A DNA stretch of 64,000 bases from Terriglobus albidus (GCF_008000815.1 NZ_CP042806.1:6341583-6405582); one strand, 5' to 3'. Shown: positions 45,838 to 53,833, numbered from the stretch's first letter. Translations and numbers: made by a program. Notes: a model not told the origin generated them from the sequence alone.

Positions 45838-46689
45838 CTACGCTCTCCAGGCCGACATAATCCGACCGCCGCTGCCCCGTAGCACCAGGCCATCCTCTCG
45901 TCCGGCGAGATAGCGAGCAGAGAGATCTGGCCCCCCCAGATCTTCAATCTTTCCGAATCCAGCCTCCGTGAGTCGACTGTTCAACTCCTCTTTGCGGAAG
46001 AAGAGCTGAAAGGGTTCGCCTGCCTGGGCTACTCGCGCCGACATCGAGTCCAGCATCATCTGTTCCACCGGCGGCAGCACCTCGCGCGGCTGTGAGTAAT
46101 CGAAGACCACACCCGATCCTGCAGGCCGCTCCGCGATGAAACGCAGCGTCTCCGAAAATCCTCTCTCAGTGAGGTAAGGCACTACCCCCAGCCAGGCAAA
46201 GAAAGCAGGCTGCGAAAAATCTAATCCGGCCTCTGCGAGTCCCTCCGCAAGCGAATGCTCTTCAAAGTCCACGGGAGCATAGCAGGCATTTCCCGGAACC
46301 GGGACACCGGCCTCCGCCAGCAGGCTGCGTTTCCAGACCTGGGTCGCGGGGAAATCAACCTCAAAAACGCGCAAACCCGAAAAGGGGTTTCGGTAGGCAA
46401 AGGTATCGAGGCCGGCCCCCAGCAGCACATACTGCGACAGCCCGCGAGCGACAGCCGCGCCAAGCAGGTCTTCCGCATATCGACTGCGGACCACCATGAA
46501 GGCGCGAATGGCGGCCGAGAAGGGTTTACGCAAGCCATCCGGCGTGCGCTTGACCTCGTCCCGTTGCTCCTGAGGGAGGATCCGTAAAGCGACCGGATCT
46601 TCCAGAACCAGCGGCCGGTCAAAGACCTGGTGCGCCGCACGCCGCATGGCCACGCGAAGGGCGGTTCTCGATGGAGTTCCCTCGATCAT
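45838..46689 (-). CDS. Class I SAM methyltransferase, PPM1/LCMT-like
   Basis: A 283-residue methyltransferase of the leucine-carboxyl-methyltransferase-like family. Signature VVRSRYAEDLLGAAVARGLSQYVLLGAGLDTFAYR (about 66-100) is followed by VFEVDFPATQVWK. Bacterial members methylate small molecules or proteins; the substrate is unknown. Only 21 bp separate its start codon from the divergent lipoprotein start, so at least one promoter must lie inside a coding region. Confidence 0.88.
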   Translation of the reverse strand: MIEGTPSRTALRVAMRRAAHQVFDRPLVLEDPVALRILPQEQRDEVKRTPDGLRKPFSAAIRAFMVVRSRYAEDLLGAAVARGLSQYVLLGAGLDTFAYRNPFSGLRVFEVDFPATQVWKRSLLAEAGVPVPGNACYAPVDFEEHSLAEGLAEAGLDFSQPAFFAWLGVVPYLTERGFSETLRFIAERPAGSGVVFDYSQPREVLPPVEQMMLDSMSARVAQAGEPFQLFFRKEELNSRLTEAGFGKIEDLGGPDLSARYLAGREDGLVLRGSGGRIMSAWRA

Positions 46690-46710
46690 TCCATTTGCAT
46701 CTTACGAGAT

Positions 46711-47241
46711 ATGAAAGTCCCTGCACGTATTGCTCTTTTGCTCGCTGTCTCTCTCATCGCCGGTTGCAACAGCAAATCCGCCGAGACACCGGAAAACTTC
46801 ATGACCGGGCTGAACAAATACTGGCCAGAACACCGCCGGGACTGCCTGTTCCCCGCCGGTTGGCGCTTTCCCTACACCACCAGCAATCCCAAAGAGCAAC
46901 AACAGCTTGATGCCCTGGTAAAGGTCCTGCTGCTCAAACGCACAAAAGAGGAGAAGCTTGCCTATTACGAGCCGACTGACTACGGCAAAAACGGAGCTCC
47001 GCGCTACTGCTATGGCTACCGCGAAGCCATCTCGGTCCTGAGCAATACTCCTCCGGCGGTGAAGGACGGCTTCCGTCAGACAGGCGTCACGTATCGCTAC
47101 CAGATGAAAGATGTTCCGGGATGGGCAAAGTCGGATGACCTGAAAGCCGCCTTCCCGCAACTGGCCAAGGATCTAAGCGGTGAGGCGACCGCAACCACTC
47201 CCCTGGCCCAGACAGGGGCAGGATGGCAAGTCGTGGATTAG
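46711..47241 (+). CDS. Lipoprotein, unknown
   Basis: A 176-residue lipoprotein. Signal MKVPARIALLLAVSLIAGC ends at lipidated Cys19. The mature part (NSKSAETPENFMTGLNKYWPEHRRDCLFPAGWRFP...) has two further cysteines and a YRYQMKDVPGWA segment. No known family recognised, and nothing nearby suggests a role. A terminator follows at 47261. Confidence 0.75.
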   Translation: MKVPARIALLLAVSLIAGCNSKSAETPENFMTGLNKYWPEHRRDCLFPAGWRFPYTTSNPKEQQQLDALVKVLLLKRTKEEKLAYYEPTDYGKNGAPRYCYGYREAISVLSNTPPAVKDGFRQTGVTYRYQMKDVPGWAKSDDLKAAFPQLAKDLSGEATATTPLAQTGAGWQVVD

Positions 47242-47260
47242 AGCGATCTCCAAAACCCCA

Positions 47261-47290
47261 AAAAGCCGGCAGAGATGCCGGCTTTTCTGT
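47261..47290 (+). terminator. Intrinsic terminator
   Basis: AAAAGCCGGC-agagat-GCCGGCTTTT followed by CTGTTT, 19 bp after the lipoprotein stop. It separates that gene from the peptide array. Confidence 0.9.
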
Positions 47291-47524
47291 TTAAAACCTG
47301 AATCTCTCCCCGAACGGAATCGCGCGCCTTTTCCTCAAAATCTGCCTGTTTCCTGTGACTTGCGACGGAAAAGTCCACTCCGAGAAAAGTTACCTCGGTA
47401 ACCAAAGTTGATTGATACTTGTATATGTAATTGATTCTATTGGACTTAGCGATGTTCCCACGATACTCTCTCGACATCAGGCAAGTCCAGAAAAATTTTT
47501 AGCTGAATTGAGGTTCTCAACACA

Positions 47525-47683
47525 ATGAAAATCGCCATCCGCACTCTCGCTGTCGCCCTTGCTTTGACCGGAGCCGTTGCTTCCGCCCACACCAGCACCA
47601 CCGACGTGAAGCCTGCCCGTGCGACCAGCATTGTGCCGATTCCGGTTTGCCCGCCGGACGACCCCAACGCCTGCGGCATGTAA
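47525..47683 (+). CDS. Tandem secreted peptide, copy 1
   Basis: A 52-residue precursor. A Sec signal (MKIAIRTLAVALALTGAVASA, cleavage after ASA) is followed by a mature peptide of about 31 residues ending in the invariant TSIVPIPVCPPDDPNACGM. Two cysteines, seven residues apart, could form a disulfide. Copy 1 is the only one with STT rather than RTA after the signal. Upstream (47291-47524) lie a GTTACCTCGGTAAC palindrome at 47389-47402 and a TGGACTT/AAGTCCA inverted pair, possible regulatory sites. Its ribosome site is weaker (GAGG, 11 bases). Function unknown. Confidence 0.85.
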   Translation: MKIAIRTLAVALALTGAVASAHTSTTDVKPARATSIVPIPVCPPDDPNACGM

Positions 47684-47741
47684 GGACAACCGTTAGTCCT
47701 TATTTATCAACTTCTTAAATCATTTCCAGGAGCTCACGAAC

Positions 47742-47900
47742 ATGAAAACCGCTATCCGTACCCTCGCCGTCGTCCTCGCTCTGACCGGAGCCGCTGCCTC
47801 TGCCCATACCCGTACCGCCGACGTGAAGCCTACCCGTGCGACCAGCATTGTGCCGATCCCGGTTTGCCCCCCCGACGACCCGAACGCCTGCGGCATGTAA
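47742..47900 (+). CDS. Tandem secreted peptide, copy 2
   Basis: A 52-residue precursor with a signal that differs slightly (MKTAIRTLAVVLALTGAAASA) and the same C-terminus as copy 1. It is preceded by the type A spacer: AAGGAC/GTCCTT hairpin after the previous stop, then AGGAG nine bases before the ATG. Codons for the invariant C-terminus differ from copy 1 at several third positions (for example CCC/CCG), which argues for selection on the peptide. Confidence 0.85.
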   Translation: MKTAIRTLAVVLALTGAAASAHTRTADVKPTRATSIVPIPVCPPDDPNACGM

Positions 47901-47953
47901 TCACGCTTTTGATGCAGCGAAACCGAAATTTTGAAATTCCCAGGAGAAACACC

Positions 47954-48112
47954 ATGAAGACCGCTATCCGTACCTTTGCTGTTGCCCTTGCCCTCACTGG
48001 AGCCGTTGCCTCCGCTCACCCCCGTACCGCCGACGTGAAGCCTACCCGTGCGACCAGCATTGTGCCGATCCCGGTTTGCCCTCCCGACGATCCGAACGCC
48101 TGCGGCATGTAA
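47954..48112 (+). CDS. Tandem secreted peptide, copy 3
   Basis: A 52-residue precursor with signal MKTAIRTFAVALALTGAVASA and HPRTADVKPTRA before the invariant end. It is preceded by the type B spacer (AATTTTGAAATTCCCAGGAG, then AAACACC before the ATG). Copies 2 and 3 share the MKTAIRT start, consistent with a two-gene duplication unit. Confidence 0.85.
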   Translation: MKTAIRTFAVALALTGAVASAHPRTADVKPTRATSIVPIPVCPPDDPNACGM

Positions 48113-48171
48113 GGACAACCGTTAGTCCTTCTTTATCAACTTCTTAAATCATTTCCCAGGAGCTCACGAAC

Positions 48172-48330
48172 ATGAAGATCGCTATCCGTACCCTCGCCGT
48201 CGCCCTCGCTCTGACCGGAGCCGTTGCCTCTGCCCACACCCGTACCGCCGACGTGAAACCTGCCCACGCCACCAGCATCGTGCCGATTCCTGTTTGCCCC
48301 CCCGACGATCCGAACGCCTGCGGCATGTAA
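48172..48330 (+). CDS. Tandem secreted peptide, copy 4
   Basis: A 52-residue precursor preceded by the type A spacer, as copy 2. It reads DVKPAHA before the invariant end. Its protein sequence is identical to copy 5 but the genes differ at synonymous sites. Confidence 0.85.
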   Translation: MKIAIRTLAVALALTGAVASAHTRTADVKPAHATSIVPIPVCPPDDPNACGM

Positions 48331-48392
48331 AGCCACCTTCGATGCAACGAAAAAGCTCGACCTGAATTCTGAGATTTCCCAGGAGAAACACC

Positions 48393-48551
48393 ATGAAGAT
48401 CGCTATCCGTACCCTCGCCGTCGCCCTCGCTCTGACTGGAGCCGTCGCCTCCGCCCATACCCGCACCGCCGACGTGAAGCCAGCCCACGCCACCAGCATT
48501 GTGCCGATCCCGGTTTGCCCCCCCGACGATCCGAACGCCTGCGGCATGTAA
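48393..48551 (+). CDS. Tandem secreted peptide, copy 5
   Basis: A 52-residue precursor identical in protein to copy 4, preceded by the type B spacer (GAGATTTCCCAGGAGAAACA). The arrangement copy 4 (type A) then copy 5 (type B) repeats copies 2 and 3. Confidence 0.85.
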   Translation: MKIAIRTLAVALALTGAVASAHTRTADVKPAHATSIVPIPVCPPDDPNACGM

Positions 48552-48612
48552 AGCCACCTTCGATGTAACGAAAAAGCTCGACCTGAATTCTGAGATTTCC
48601 CAGGAGAACACC

Positions 48613-48771
48613 ATGAAGATCGCTATCCGCACCTTTGCTGTTGCCCTTGCCCTGACCGGAACTGTAGCTTCCGCCCACACCCGCACCATTGACGTGAAGC
48701 CAGTCCGCGCCACCAGCATTGTGCCGATTCCGGTTTGCCCGCCTGACGACCCGAACGCCTGCGGCATGTAG
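48613..48771 (+). CDS. Tandem secreted peptide, copy 6
   Basis: A 52-residue precursor, the most divergent in the signal and linker (TGTVASAHTRTIDVKPVRA), yet with the same invariant C-terminal 20 residues. Preceded by a type B spacer nearly identical to that of copy 5. Stop is TAG instead of TAA. No terminator with a T-run was found after it; the next gene has its own ribosome site. Confidence 0.85.
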   Translation: MKIAIRTFAVALALTGTVASAHTRTIDVKPVRATSIVPIPVCPPDDPNACGM

Positions 48772-48872
48772 TCCGCTTATGGGACGTAGTCCAAAAGTTG
48801 CAGGCGAAATTCATTGATCGGCTCCGGTAGCTGGGGTAGAGTTAAAGTCCCAATAGCTGCAGGAGCCTGTTC

Positions 48873-49751
48873 ATGAACGCAAAGTCGATTATTCAACTCC
48901 TGGAATACATTGATCCGTTTCTCTGTCTGATCACGATCGGCGCCCTGTTCCGCGCCAAGCAGGTGCGGGCGTTCTTCAGCCTGTTTCTCCTGCTCTCCAC
49001 CAAGGTGATTGCTGACAGCGTCGCGCTCCTGATCTTCTTCCTTTTAGCGCGAGGTGTGGATAAGCATGTCGCGTATCCGATTTACTTCTATACCTACTGG
49101 ACCGCCTACGCGCTCGAGGCAATTCTCTCGATCCTGGTGATCTACAGCATTTTCAAGCTGGCGATGGAGCCGCTCAAGGGTCTGCAGTCGCTTGGCCTCC
49201 TGGTCTTCCGTTGGGCCGCAGCCATCTCGATCGCTGTTGCCATCGGCATGGCCTTCGGTCCGCACATGACCAGCACCAAGTTCATCATCAACGCGGCCAA
49301 CCAGTTGCAGCGTACCCAGAGCATCCTGACCTTGTGCCTGCTGCTCTTCGTCTGCTTCGCCATCCGCCCGATGGGTCTGTCTCACCGCAGCCGGATCTTC
49401 GGTGTCAGCCTCGGCCTGGGAATTCTGTCGACCGTAGAGCTGGTAAGTTCGGCATGGCTCACAAACATGACCACGATGTATATGACCTTCAGCGTGGTTC
49501 GCGGTGCAGCCATCAGCATTGCATTCGGCATCTGGGCGGCCTACTTCTTTATCCCCGAGCCGCAGCGCCGCATGATCGTGCTGCCGACAACCTCTCCGTT
49601 CCTCAAGTGGAATCAGGTCTCGCTGGCTCTTGGCCATGACCCCGGTTACGTCGTCGTAGGCAGCAGCTCACCCGATCTCTTTGCTCCCGCGGAGCTGGAG
49701 ATCATGCGCCGGGCCGCCGAGAAGACAGTTCCGGTCGCCGCGCTCAACTAA
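48873..49751 (+). CDS. Integral membrane protein, unknown
   Basis: A 292-residue protein with about seven hydrophobic helices (about 10-28, 32-56, 72-94, 110-130, 146-163, 172-192, 207-227) and a soluble C-terminal region with a charged end (APAELEIMRRAAEKTVPV). Resembles multi-copy acidobacterial membrane proteins of unknown role. GCAGGAG lies eight bases upstream of the ATG. It follows the six peptide genes by 101 bp and could act on or transport them, but nothing in its sequence shows this. A terminator follows. Confidence 0.7.
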   Translation: MNAKSIIQLLEYIDPFLCLITIGALFRAKQVRAFFSLFLLLSTKVIADSVALLIFFLLARGVDKHVAYPIYFYTYWTAYALEAILSILVIYSIFKLAMEPLKGLQSLGLLVFRWAAAISIAVAIGMAFGPHMTSTKFIINAANQLQRTQSILTLCLLLFVCFAIRPMGLSHRSRIFGVSLGLGILSTVELVSSAWLTNMTTMYMTFSVVRGAAISIAFGIWAAYFFIPEPQRRMIVLPTTSPFLKWNQVSLALGHDPGYVVVGSSSPDLFAPAELEIMRRAAEKTVPVAALN

Positions 49752-49776
49752 CCCATCATTCCGGTTGGAAATTGTA

Positions 49777-49805
49777 AAAGGGTCGTCTCCGGACGGCCCT
49801 TTCGC
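49777..49805 (+). terminator. Intrinsic terminator
   Basis: AAAGGGTCGTC-tccg-GACGGCCCTTT (one G-U pair) followed by CGCTT, 26 bp after the membrane-protein stop. Confidence 0.7.
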
Positions 49806-49858
49806 TTGACCGGCCTCTGCGATAGGCACAGAATTAGAAACGTTAGGGACACCTCACT

Positions 49859-50410
49859 ATGACAGCGTATCTGGTACTTCTCGTCGCGGTCTTCAGCCGC
49901 CTTCTGCCGCACCTGACCCACTCCGCAGGTATTGGCTTCACTGCCGTCGGCGGCGGCCTGCTCTATTTCGGCGCAAAGCGCAACCGGTGGCACGCCATCG
50001 TTGCAACGCTTGCCCTGATGGCGACCGATTACTACCTAACCGTCTATGCCTACGGTTACGCGTTTCACGCGTCGCACTACCTGCCCACCTGGGCCTGGTA
50101 CGCGGGTGTCTGCCTGATGGCAAACGCAACGCTGGCAAAGCGGCAGAGTGTCATGCGCGTCACCGGTGCTGTACTGGCTTCGGCCACCAGCTTCTTCGTG
50201 ATCTCGAACTTCTTTGTCTGGGCATGGTCGAACATGTATGCCAAGAGCCTGAGCGGACTCGCCGCCTGCTACGTTGCGGCGATTCCCTTCTACCGCAATG
50301 ACCTCATCGCAACCGGCCTGATCGCCGGCGTGCTCTTCGGCCTGCCGGCCCTGGTTCGCCAGATGACCGCCGCTCACGAAGCCGCCAGCGACAGCCACCT
50401 GGCCCACTAA
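49859..50410 (+). CDS. DUF6580-like membrane protein
   Basis: A 183-residue membrane protein with about five helices. The pattern GIGFTAVGGGLLYFGAKRNRW, ATDYYLTVY, SFFVISNFFVWAWSNMYAKSLSGLAACYVAAIPFYRNDLIATGLIAGVLFG matches the DUF6580 family, which resembles substrate-binding subunits of vitamin transporters in topology. Substrate unknown. A strong terminator follows at 50428. Confidence 0.8.
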   Translation: MTAYLVLLVAVFSRLLPHLTHSAGIGFTAVGGGLLYFGAKRNRWHAIVATLALMATDYYLTVYAYGYAFHASHYLPTWAWYAGVCLMANATLAKRQSVMRVTGAVLASATSFFVISNFFVWAWSNMYAKSLSGLAACYVAAIPFYRNDLIATGLIAGVLFGLPALVRQMTAAHEAASDSHLAH

Positions 50411-50426
50411 GATCGACACAAATGCA

Positions 50427-50453
50427 AAGCCCTCGCTTCGGCGAGGGCTTTTG
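50427..50453 (+). terminator. Intrinsic terminator
   Basis: AAGCCCTCGC-ttcg-GCGAGGGCTT with a stable TTCG loop and a TTTGTATTT tail. Confidence 0.93.
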
Positions 50454-50471
50454 TATTTGCATCGGCGCAGC

Positions 50472-50656
50472 CATTTCGCATCGTAGGTGCGAATGTCTCG
50501 TTAAGGGGACGGCTTCAGCCGTCCCGTCAGAGGCGCCACGATTCAGGGCTTCAGCCCCTGAGGTAACAGGTCGTTCTAAGACTGACCTCAGCGGCTTAAG
50601 CCGCGTCTTTGTTGAACTTAGTTCCGCATGGCTGAAGCCATGCCCTTAAACAAAGA
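50472..50656. repeat. REP-like palindromic cluster
   Basis: Same design as 16794-16976: CATTTCGC/GCGAATG, TTAAGGGGACGGCTTCAGCC, CAGGGGCTGAAGCCC-type stems, CTCAGCGGCTTAAGCCGCG and CATGGCTGAAGCCATG, ending in CCCTTAAA. The region from 50657 to 50779 holds a direct repeat of AAAGGAT(C/G)TCTGGAGAC and no gene. Confidence 0.85.
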
Positions 50657-50779
50657 CGGGGCAACCGCGCCTTCCTGGCCTCCGCTAACCAGCCGAAGGT
50701 GTAAAGGATCTCTGGAGACAAGCTGTAAAGGATGTCTGGAGACCGGACGGCTGAAGAAAATCCCCTAACCGATCAAAAA

Positions 50780-51160
50780 CTAAACCTCGTCGATACGGTC
50801 ACCGTGACTGGGCGGCTGGCTGATCATCAGGAAGCGAATATCCCTTCCGCTGCGATTCATAGCCTGATGGCTCTGGCCGGGATGGATCTCAATTCCTTCC
50901 CCTGGCCGAACCATAAAGTCATGGTGTTCCACCTCGATCGTCAGCTCGCCCTCCAGCACAAACGCAAACTGACGCGCCCGCACGTGATGATGCCGCACCT
51001 CGCTGGTGCCCGGAGGCATGCGCTCTTCAATCACACTCAGGCCATCCTGCTTCACAAGATGCCAGCCGTCACACTGCTTGCCCCAGAGATAGTGCTCGGC
51101 GCTCTCTGTATTGATCACCCGCGTCGGGTCGTTCCCAAAATCGTTCATGGAATGTTTCAT
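50780..51160 (-). CDS. Cupin-domain protein
   Basis: A 126-residue single-domain cupin. The metal motif is VRHHHVRARQFAFVLEGELTIEVE (about 54-77) with the second motif GIEIHPGQSHQAMN. Small cupins are isomerases, dioxygenases or sensors; no substrate evident. Start at 51160 (MKHSMNDF). The imperfect palindrome AGACTGTCTAGTCT sits directly upstream of the start codon (51161-51174) and may be an operator. Divergent from dinB. Confidence 0.82.
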   Translation of the reverse strand: MKHSMNDFGNDPTRVINTESAEHYLWGKQCDGWHLVKQDGLSVIEERMPPGTSEVRHHHVRARQFAFVLEGELTIEVEHHDFMVRPGEGIEIHPGQSHQAMNRSGRDIRFLMISQPPSHGDRIDEV

Positions 51161-51231
51161 AGACTGTCTAGTCTGCCGTTTAAGCATCCACAATTCCAGC
51201 GAAGAAAAGGAGAATATAATCAGTTTCTGCC

Positions 51232-52572
51232 ATGACGGCCGCGCCCCAATCCGGTGAGTTCCGCACACCGGAGGACCGGTTCGTCTTTCTGCACATCGAT
51301 CTCAACTCCTTCTTCGCCTCCGTGGAGCAGCAACTCCATCCGGAGTACCGCAACCGTCCACTCGCGGTTGTTCCCACCAACTCCGATACCACCGCCTGCA
51401 TCGCAGCCAGCTACGAAGCCAAGGCCTTCGGCGTCAAGACCGGCACCATCGTCGGCGAGGCCAAGCAGAAGTGCCCCGGAATCGTCCTCGTCGAAGGCAG
51501 TCACACCGAGTACGCGAAGTTCTCCCACGCCATTGCGGAAGCGGTGGAACGCGTATGTCCCGTCTCGCATACACCCTCTATCGATGAGATGGTTTGCCAG
51601 TTGATGGGCCGCGAACAGTTGCCGGAGAATGCGCGCCGCATCGCATACGACATCAAGCAGGCGATCTATCAGGATGTCGGCGAGGTGCTGCGCTGCTCCA
51701 TCGGCATGGCGCCGAACCGCTACCTGGCGAAGATCGCCAGCGATATGCAGAAGCCCGATGGCCTGATCGGACTGCTCCCCTCGCAGTTGCCCCGCGCCAT
51801 CGCACATCTCGATCTGCGCGACCTTCCCGGCGTGGGCGCACGCACCGAAGCCCGGTTGAACGCACAGGGCATCCACACCATGCCGCAGCTCCTGGCGCTC
51901 GACCGTCAGGGAATGCATAAGCTCTGGGACTCTGTATGGGGAGACCGCCTCTATCACTGGCTGCGCGGCCACGTCACCGGTGACGACGGAGCGCCCGTGC
52001 CGAGCGAGATCCAGAAGTCTCTCGGCCACTCTCACGTACTGGCGCCCGAACATCGCACCATTCCCGGATCCTGGGCAGTCGCCCACAAGCTGCTGCATAA
52101 GGCCGCCATGCGTCTGCGGATGGAGAAGTTCTATGCCGGCTCCATGGCGCTCCACATCCGTTTTGCATTGAACCGTGAACAGGCAGAGCGCCTGCGATCA
52201 AAACAACACTTCTCCGGTCTGAAGCACACCGGCTGGGGCATGGAAGCCCGCTTCCCGGATGCGCAGGATACGCTCACTCTGCTGGAAGTCCTGCAGAAGC
52301 TGTGGCAGAAGCGGCCGCAAGGCCCCGACTTCGAAAAGCCATTCTTCGTCGGTGTCACGCTGGGACGCCTGCTGCCAGAGTCCCACCACAATCCCGGACT
52401 CTTTGCCGACCAGGACCGGCGCTCCCAGCTCTCTTCGGCCATCGATCAGATCAACCTGAAACACGGCCATACCACAGTGCATCTGGCCGGCATGATGTCG
52501 GCCCGCGACTCTGCACCGACACGCATCGCCTTCACGCAGATTCCGGTGCAATACGGAAGCGAGTGGATGTAG
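51232..52572 (+). CDS. dinB: DNA polymerase IV-like Y-family polymerase
   Basis: A 446-residue translesion polymerase. Catalytic acids: FLHIDLNSFFASVE near the start and PSIDEMVCQL, where SIDEAYLD is more typical. A helix-hairpin-helix segment (LRDLPGVGARTEARL) and the little-finger region (KSLGHSHVLAPE) follow. Longer than E. coli DinB (351), with a C-terminal extension after about 360. TATAAT lies 11 bases before the ATG and no ribosome site is close, so a leaderless mRNA is likely. No LexA-type box recognised. Confidence 0.92.
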   Translation: MTAAPQSGEFRTPEDRFVFLHIDLNSFFASVEQQLHPEYRNRPLAVVPTNSDTTACIAASYEAKAFGVKTGTIVGEAKQKCPGIVLVEGSHTEYAKFSHAIAEAVERVCPVSHTPSIDEMVCQLMGREQLPENARRIAYDIKQAIYQDVGEVLRCSIGMAPNRYLAKIASDMQKPDGLIGLLPSQLPRAIAHLDLRDLPGVGARTEARLNAQGIHTMPQLLALDRQGMHKLWDSVWGDRLYHWLRGHVTGDDGAPVPSEIQKSLGHSHVLAPEHRTIPGSWAVAHKLLHKAAMRLRMEKFYAGSMALHIRFALNREQAERLRSKQHFSGLKHTGWGMEARFPDAQDTLTLLEVLQKLWQKRPQGPDFEKPFFVGVTLGRLLPESHHNPGLFADQDRRSQLSSAIDQINLKHGHTTVHLAGMMSARDSAPTRIAFTQIPVQYGSEWM

Positions 52573-52599
52573 AGCATCGTCTCGTTGCACAGTAGAGAC

Positions 52600-53523
52600 A
52601 TGCTCTGGTCTCGTCTGCTCCCCGTTCTGCTGCTTTTGGTCTCCTCAGTGCTTTGCGCGCAGACACTTACCTGGCAGCCGCAGCATGTCGAGCAGGGATC
52701 GCCGGTACTGTTCACCCTCATACTCGATCGCCCCGCAACGCGTGTCACCGCGACCTGGCTTGGCAAGGAGCTGGGCTTCTTTCCTGCGAACGACAGACGC
52801 ACCTGGTATGCCCTCGCCGGAACCGATGTCGAACAGGGGCCGGCGTCGTATCCGGTGTCGATCAGCGGTACGTACGCAAGTGGCGGCGCCTTGAACACAA
52901 CGCAGGAGATGCAGATAACCGCGGCGAACTTCCACTCCAGCACACTCTCCGTTGCCAAAGCCTTTATCGCCCCCAGCCCCGCGGCACAGCGGCAGATGGA
53001 GCGCGACGCGGTGGCGAAGAAGCGTGCCTTTGCAAGCTCTGCCTCGCAACCGTTATGGTCCGGCAGCTTTGCCGCTCCGGTTGCCTCCAGGGTCTTCGAC
53101 AACTTCGGCGACAACCGCATCTTCAACGGCAAGAAGGTCAGCATCCACCGCGGATCAGATTTTCCCGCACGTCCCGGAACTCCGGTCCATGCGCTGAACT
53201 CTGGCCGGGTGGTGTTGGCGCAACGCATGTTTCTGGAGGGCAACTGCGTCATCATCGATCACGGCAATCAGCTCTTCAGCATCTACATGCACTTCTCGCG
53301 CCTGCAGGTGAAGGCAGGAGAGATGGTGAAGAAAGGCCAGCTACTCGGACTCTCCGGAGCGACAGGCCGTGTCACAGGACCACACCTTCACGTTTCAATG
53401 CGCTGGAGTGGTGAGAACTTGAATCCGGCTGCGTTGCTGGCGATGCAGTTGCCGGAGACGAGCTCAATCGGACCTGCTGCTGTCACTGTCCCCGCAAAAC
53501 CAATCCATCGCAAAGCCCACTAA
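52600..53523 (+). CDS. Secreted M23 metallopeptidase
   Basis: A 307-residue exported peptidase. Signal MLWSRLLPVLLLLVSSVLCA, then a beta-rich N-terminal domain (about 24-165), then the LytM domain with Zn ligands in HRGSDFPA and HLHV (THPHLHVSMRW region reads TGPHLHVSMRW). It cleaves peptidoglycan cross-links or acts on other glycyl peptides. Start at 52600, 27 bp after dinB. A large palindrome follows. Confidence 0.92.
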   Translation: MLWSRLLPVLLLLVSSVLCAQTLTWQPQHVEQGSPVLFTLILDRPATRVTATWLGKELGFFPANDRRTWYALAGTDVEQGPASYPVSISGTYASGGALNTTQEMQITAANFHSSTLSVAKAFIAPSPAAQRQMERDAVAKKRAFASSASQPLWSGSFAAPVASRVFDNFGDNRIFNGKKVSIHRGSDFPARPGTPVHALNSGRVVLAQRMFLEGNCVIIDHGNQLFSIYMHFSRLQVKAGEMVKKGQLLGLSGATGRVTGPHLHVSMRWSGENLNPAALLAMQLPETSSIGPAAVTVPAKPIHRKAH

Positions 53524-53544
53524 GGCTCAGGGCCACGGCAACAA

Positions 53545-53833
53545 AAGAGCGCTGAAGGCGCGACCTATACCAGCCTGGGGCAACGCCCCAGGTTTGCGGA
53601 TAGTGAAGAGGCCTAAGGGCTGAAGGCCCGATCTATAATCCAGCATTTTCACAATCTCTCTCGTCGCTGCTTCCGCGTCCTTCTCGCGATGCATGGAATT
53701 GCATTTCGATGAACAATACGTGTGGGATTGAAGATCCTTATATAGATCGGGCCTTCGGCCCTCGCGCCTCTTAGCTACCCGTACCTGGGGCGTTGCCCAG
53801 GTTGGTATCGAACGCGCCTTCAGCGCTCTTGTC
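53545..53833. repeat. Large imperfect palindrome, about 290 bp
   Basis: The left half contains GAGCGCTGAAGGCGCG, CCTGGGGCAACGCCCCAGG and GGGCTGAAGGCCCGATCTAT; the right half holds the complements ATAGATCGGGCCTTCGGCCC, CCTGGGGCGTTGCCCAGG and CGCGCCTTCAGCGCTC. A cluster of three stems mirrored about an AT-rich centre near 53690. It lies between convergent genes and may act as a two-way terminator. Confidence 0.85.

Noticed and set aside
47525..48771. CRISPR-like regular spacing of about 217 bp
   Set aside because: The repeats are coding, 159 bp long, far above CRISPR repeat length, and the spacers are themselves repeated.
47525..48771. RiPP precursor cluster
   Set aside because: The N-terminus is a plain Sec signal and no modifying enzyme (radical SAM, LanM, YcaO, graspetide ligase) lies nearby. 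Kept as a possibility only for the mature peptide's disulfide.
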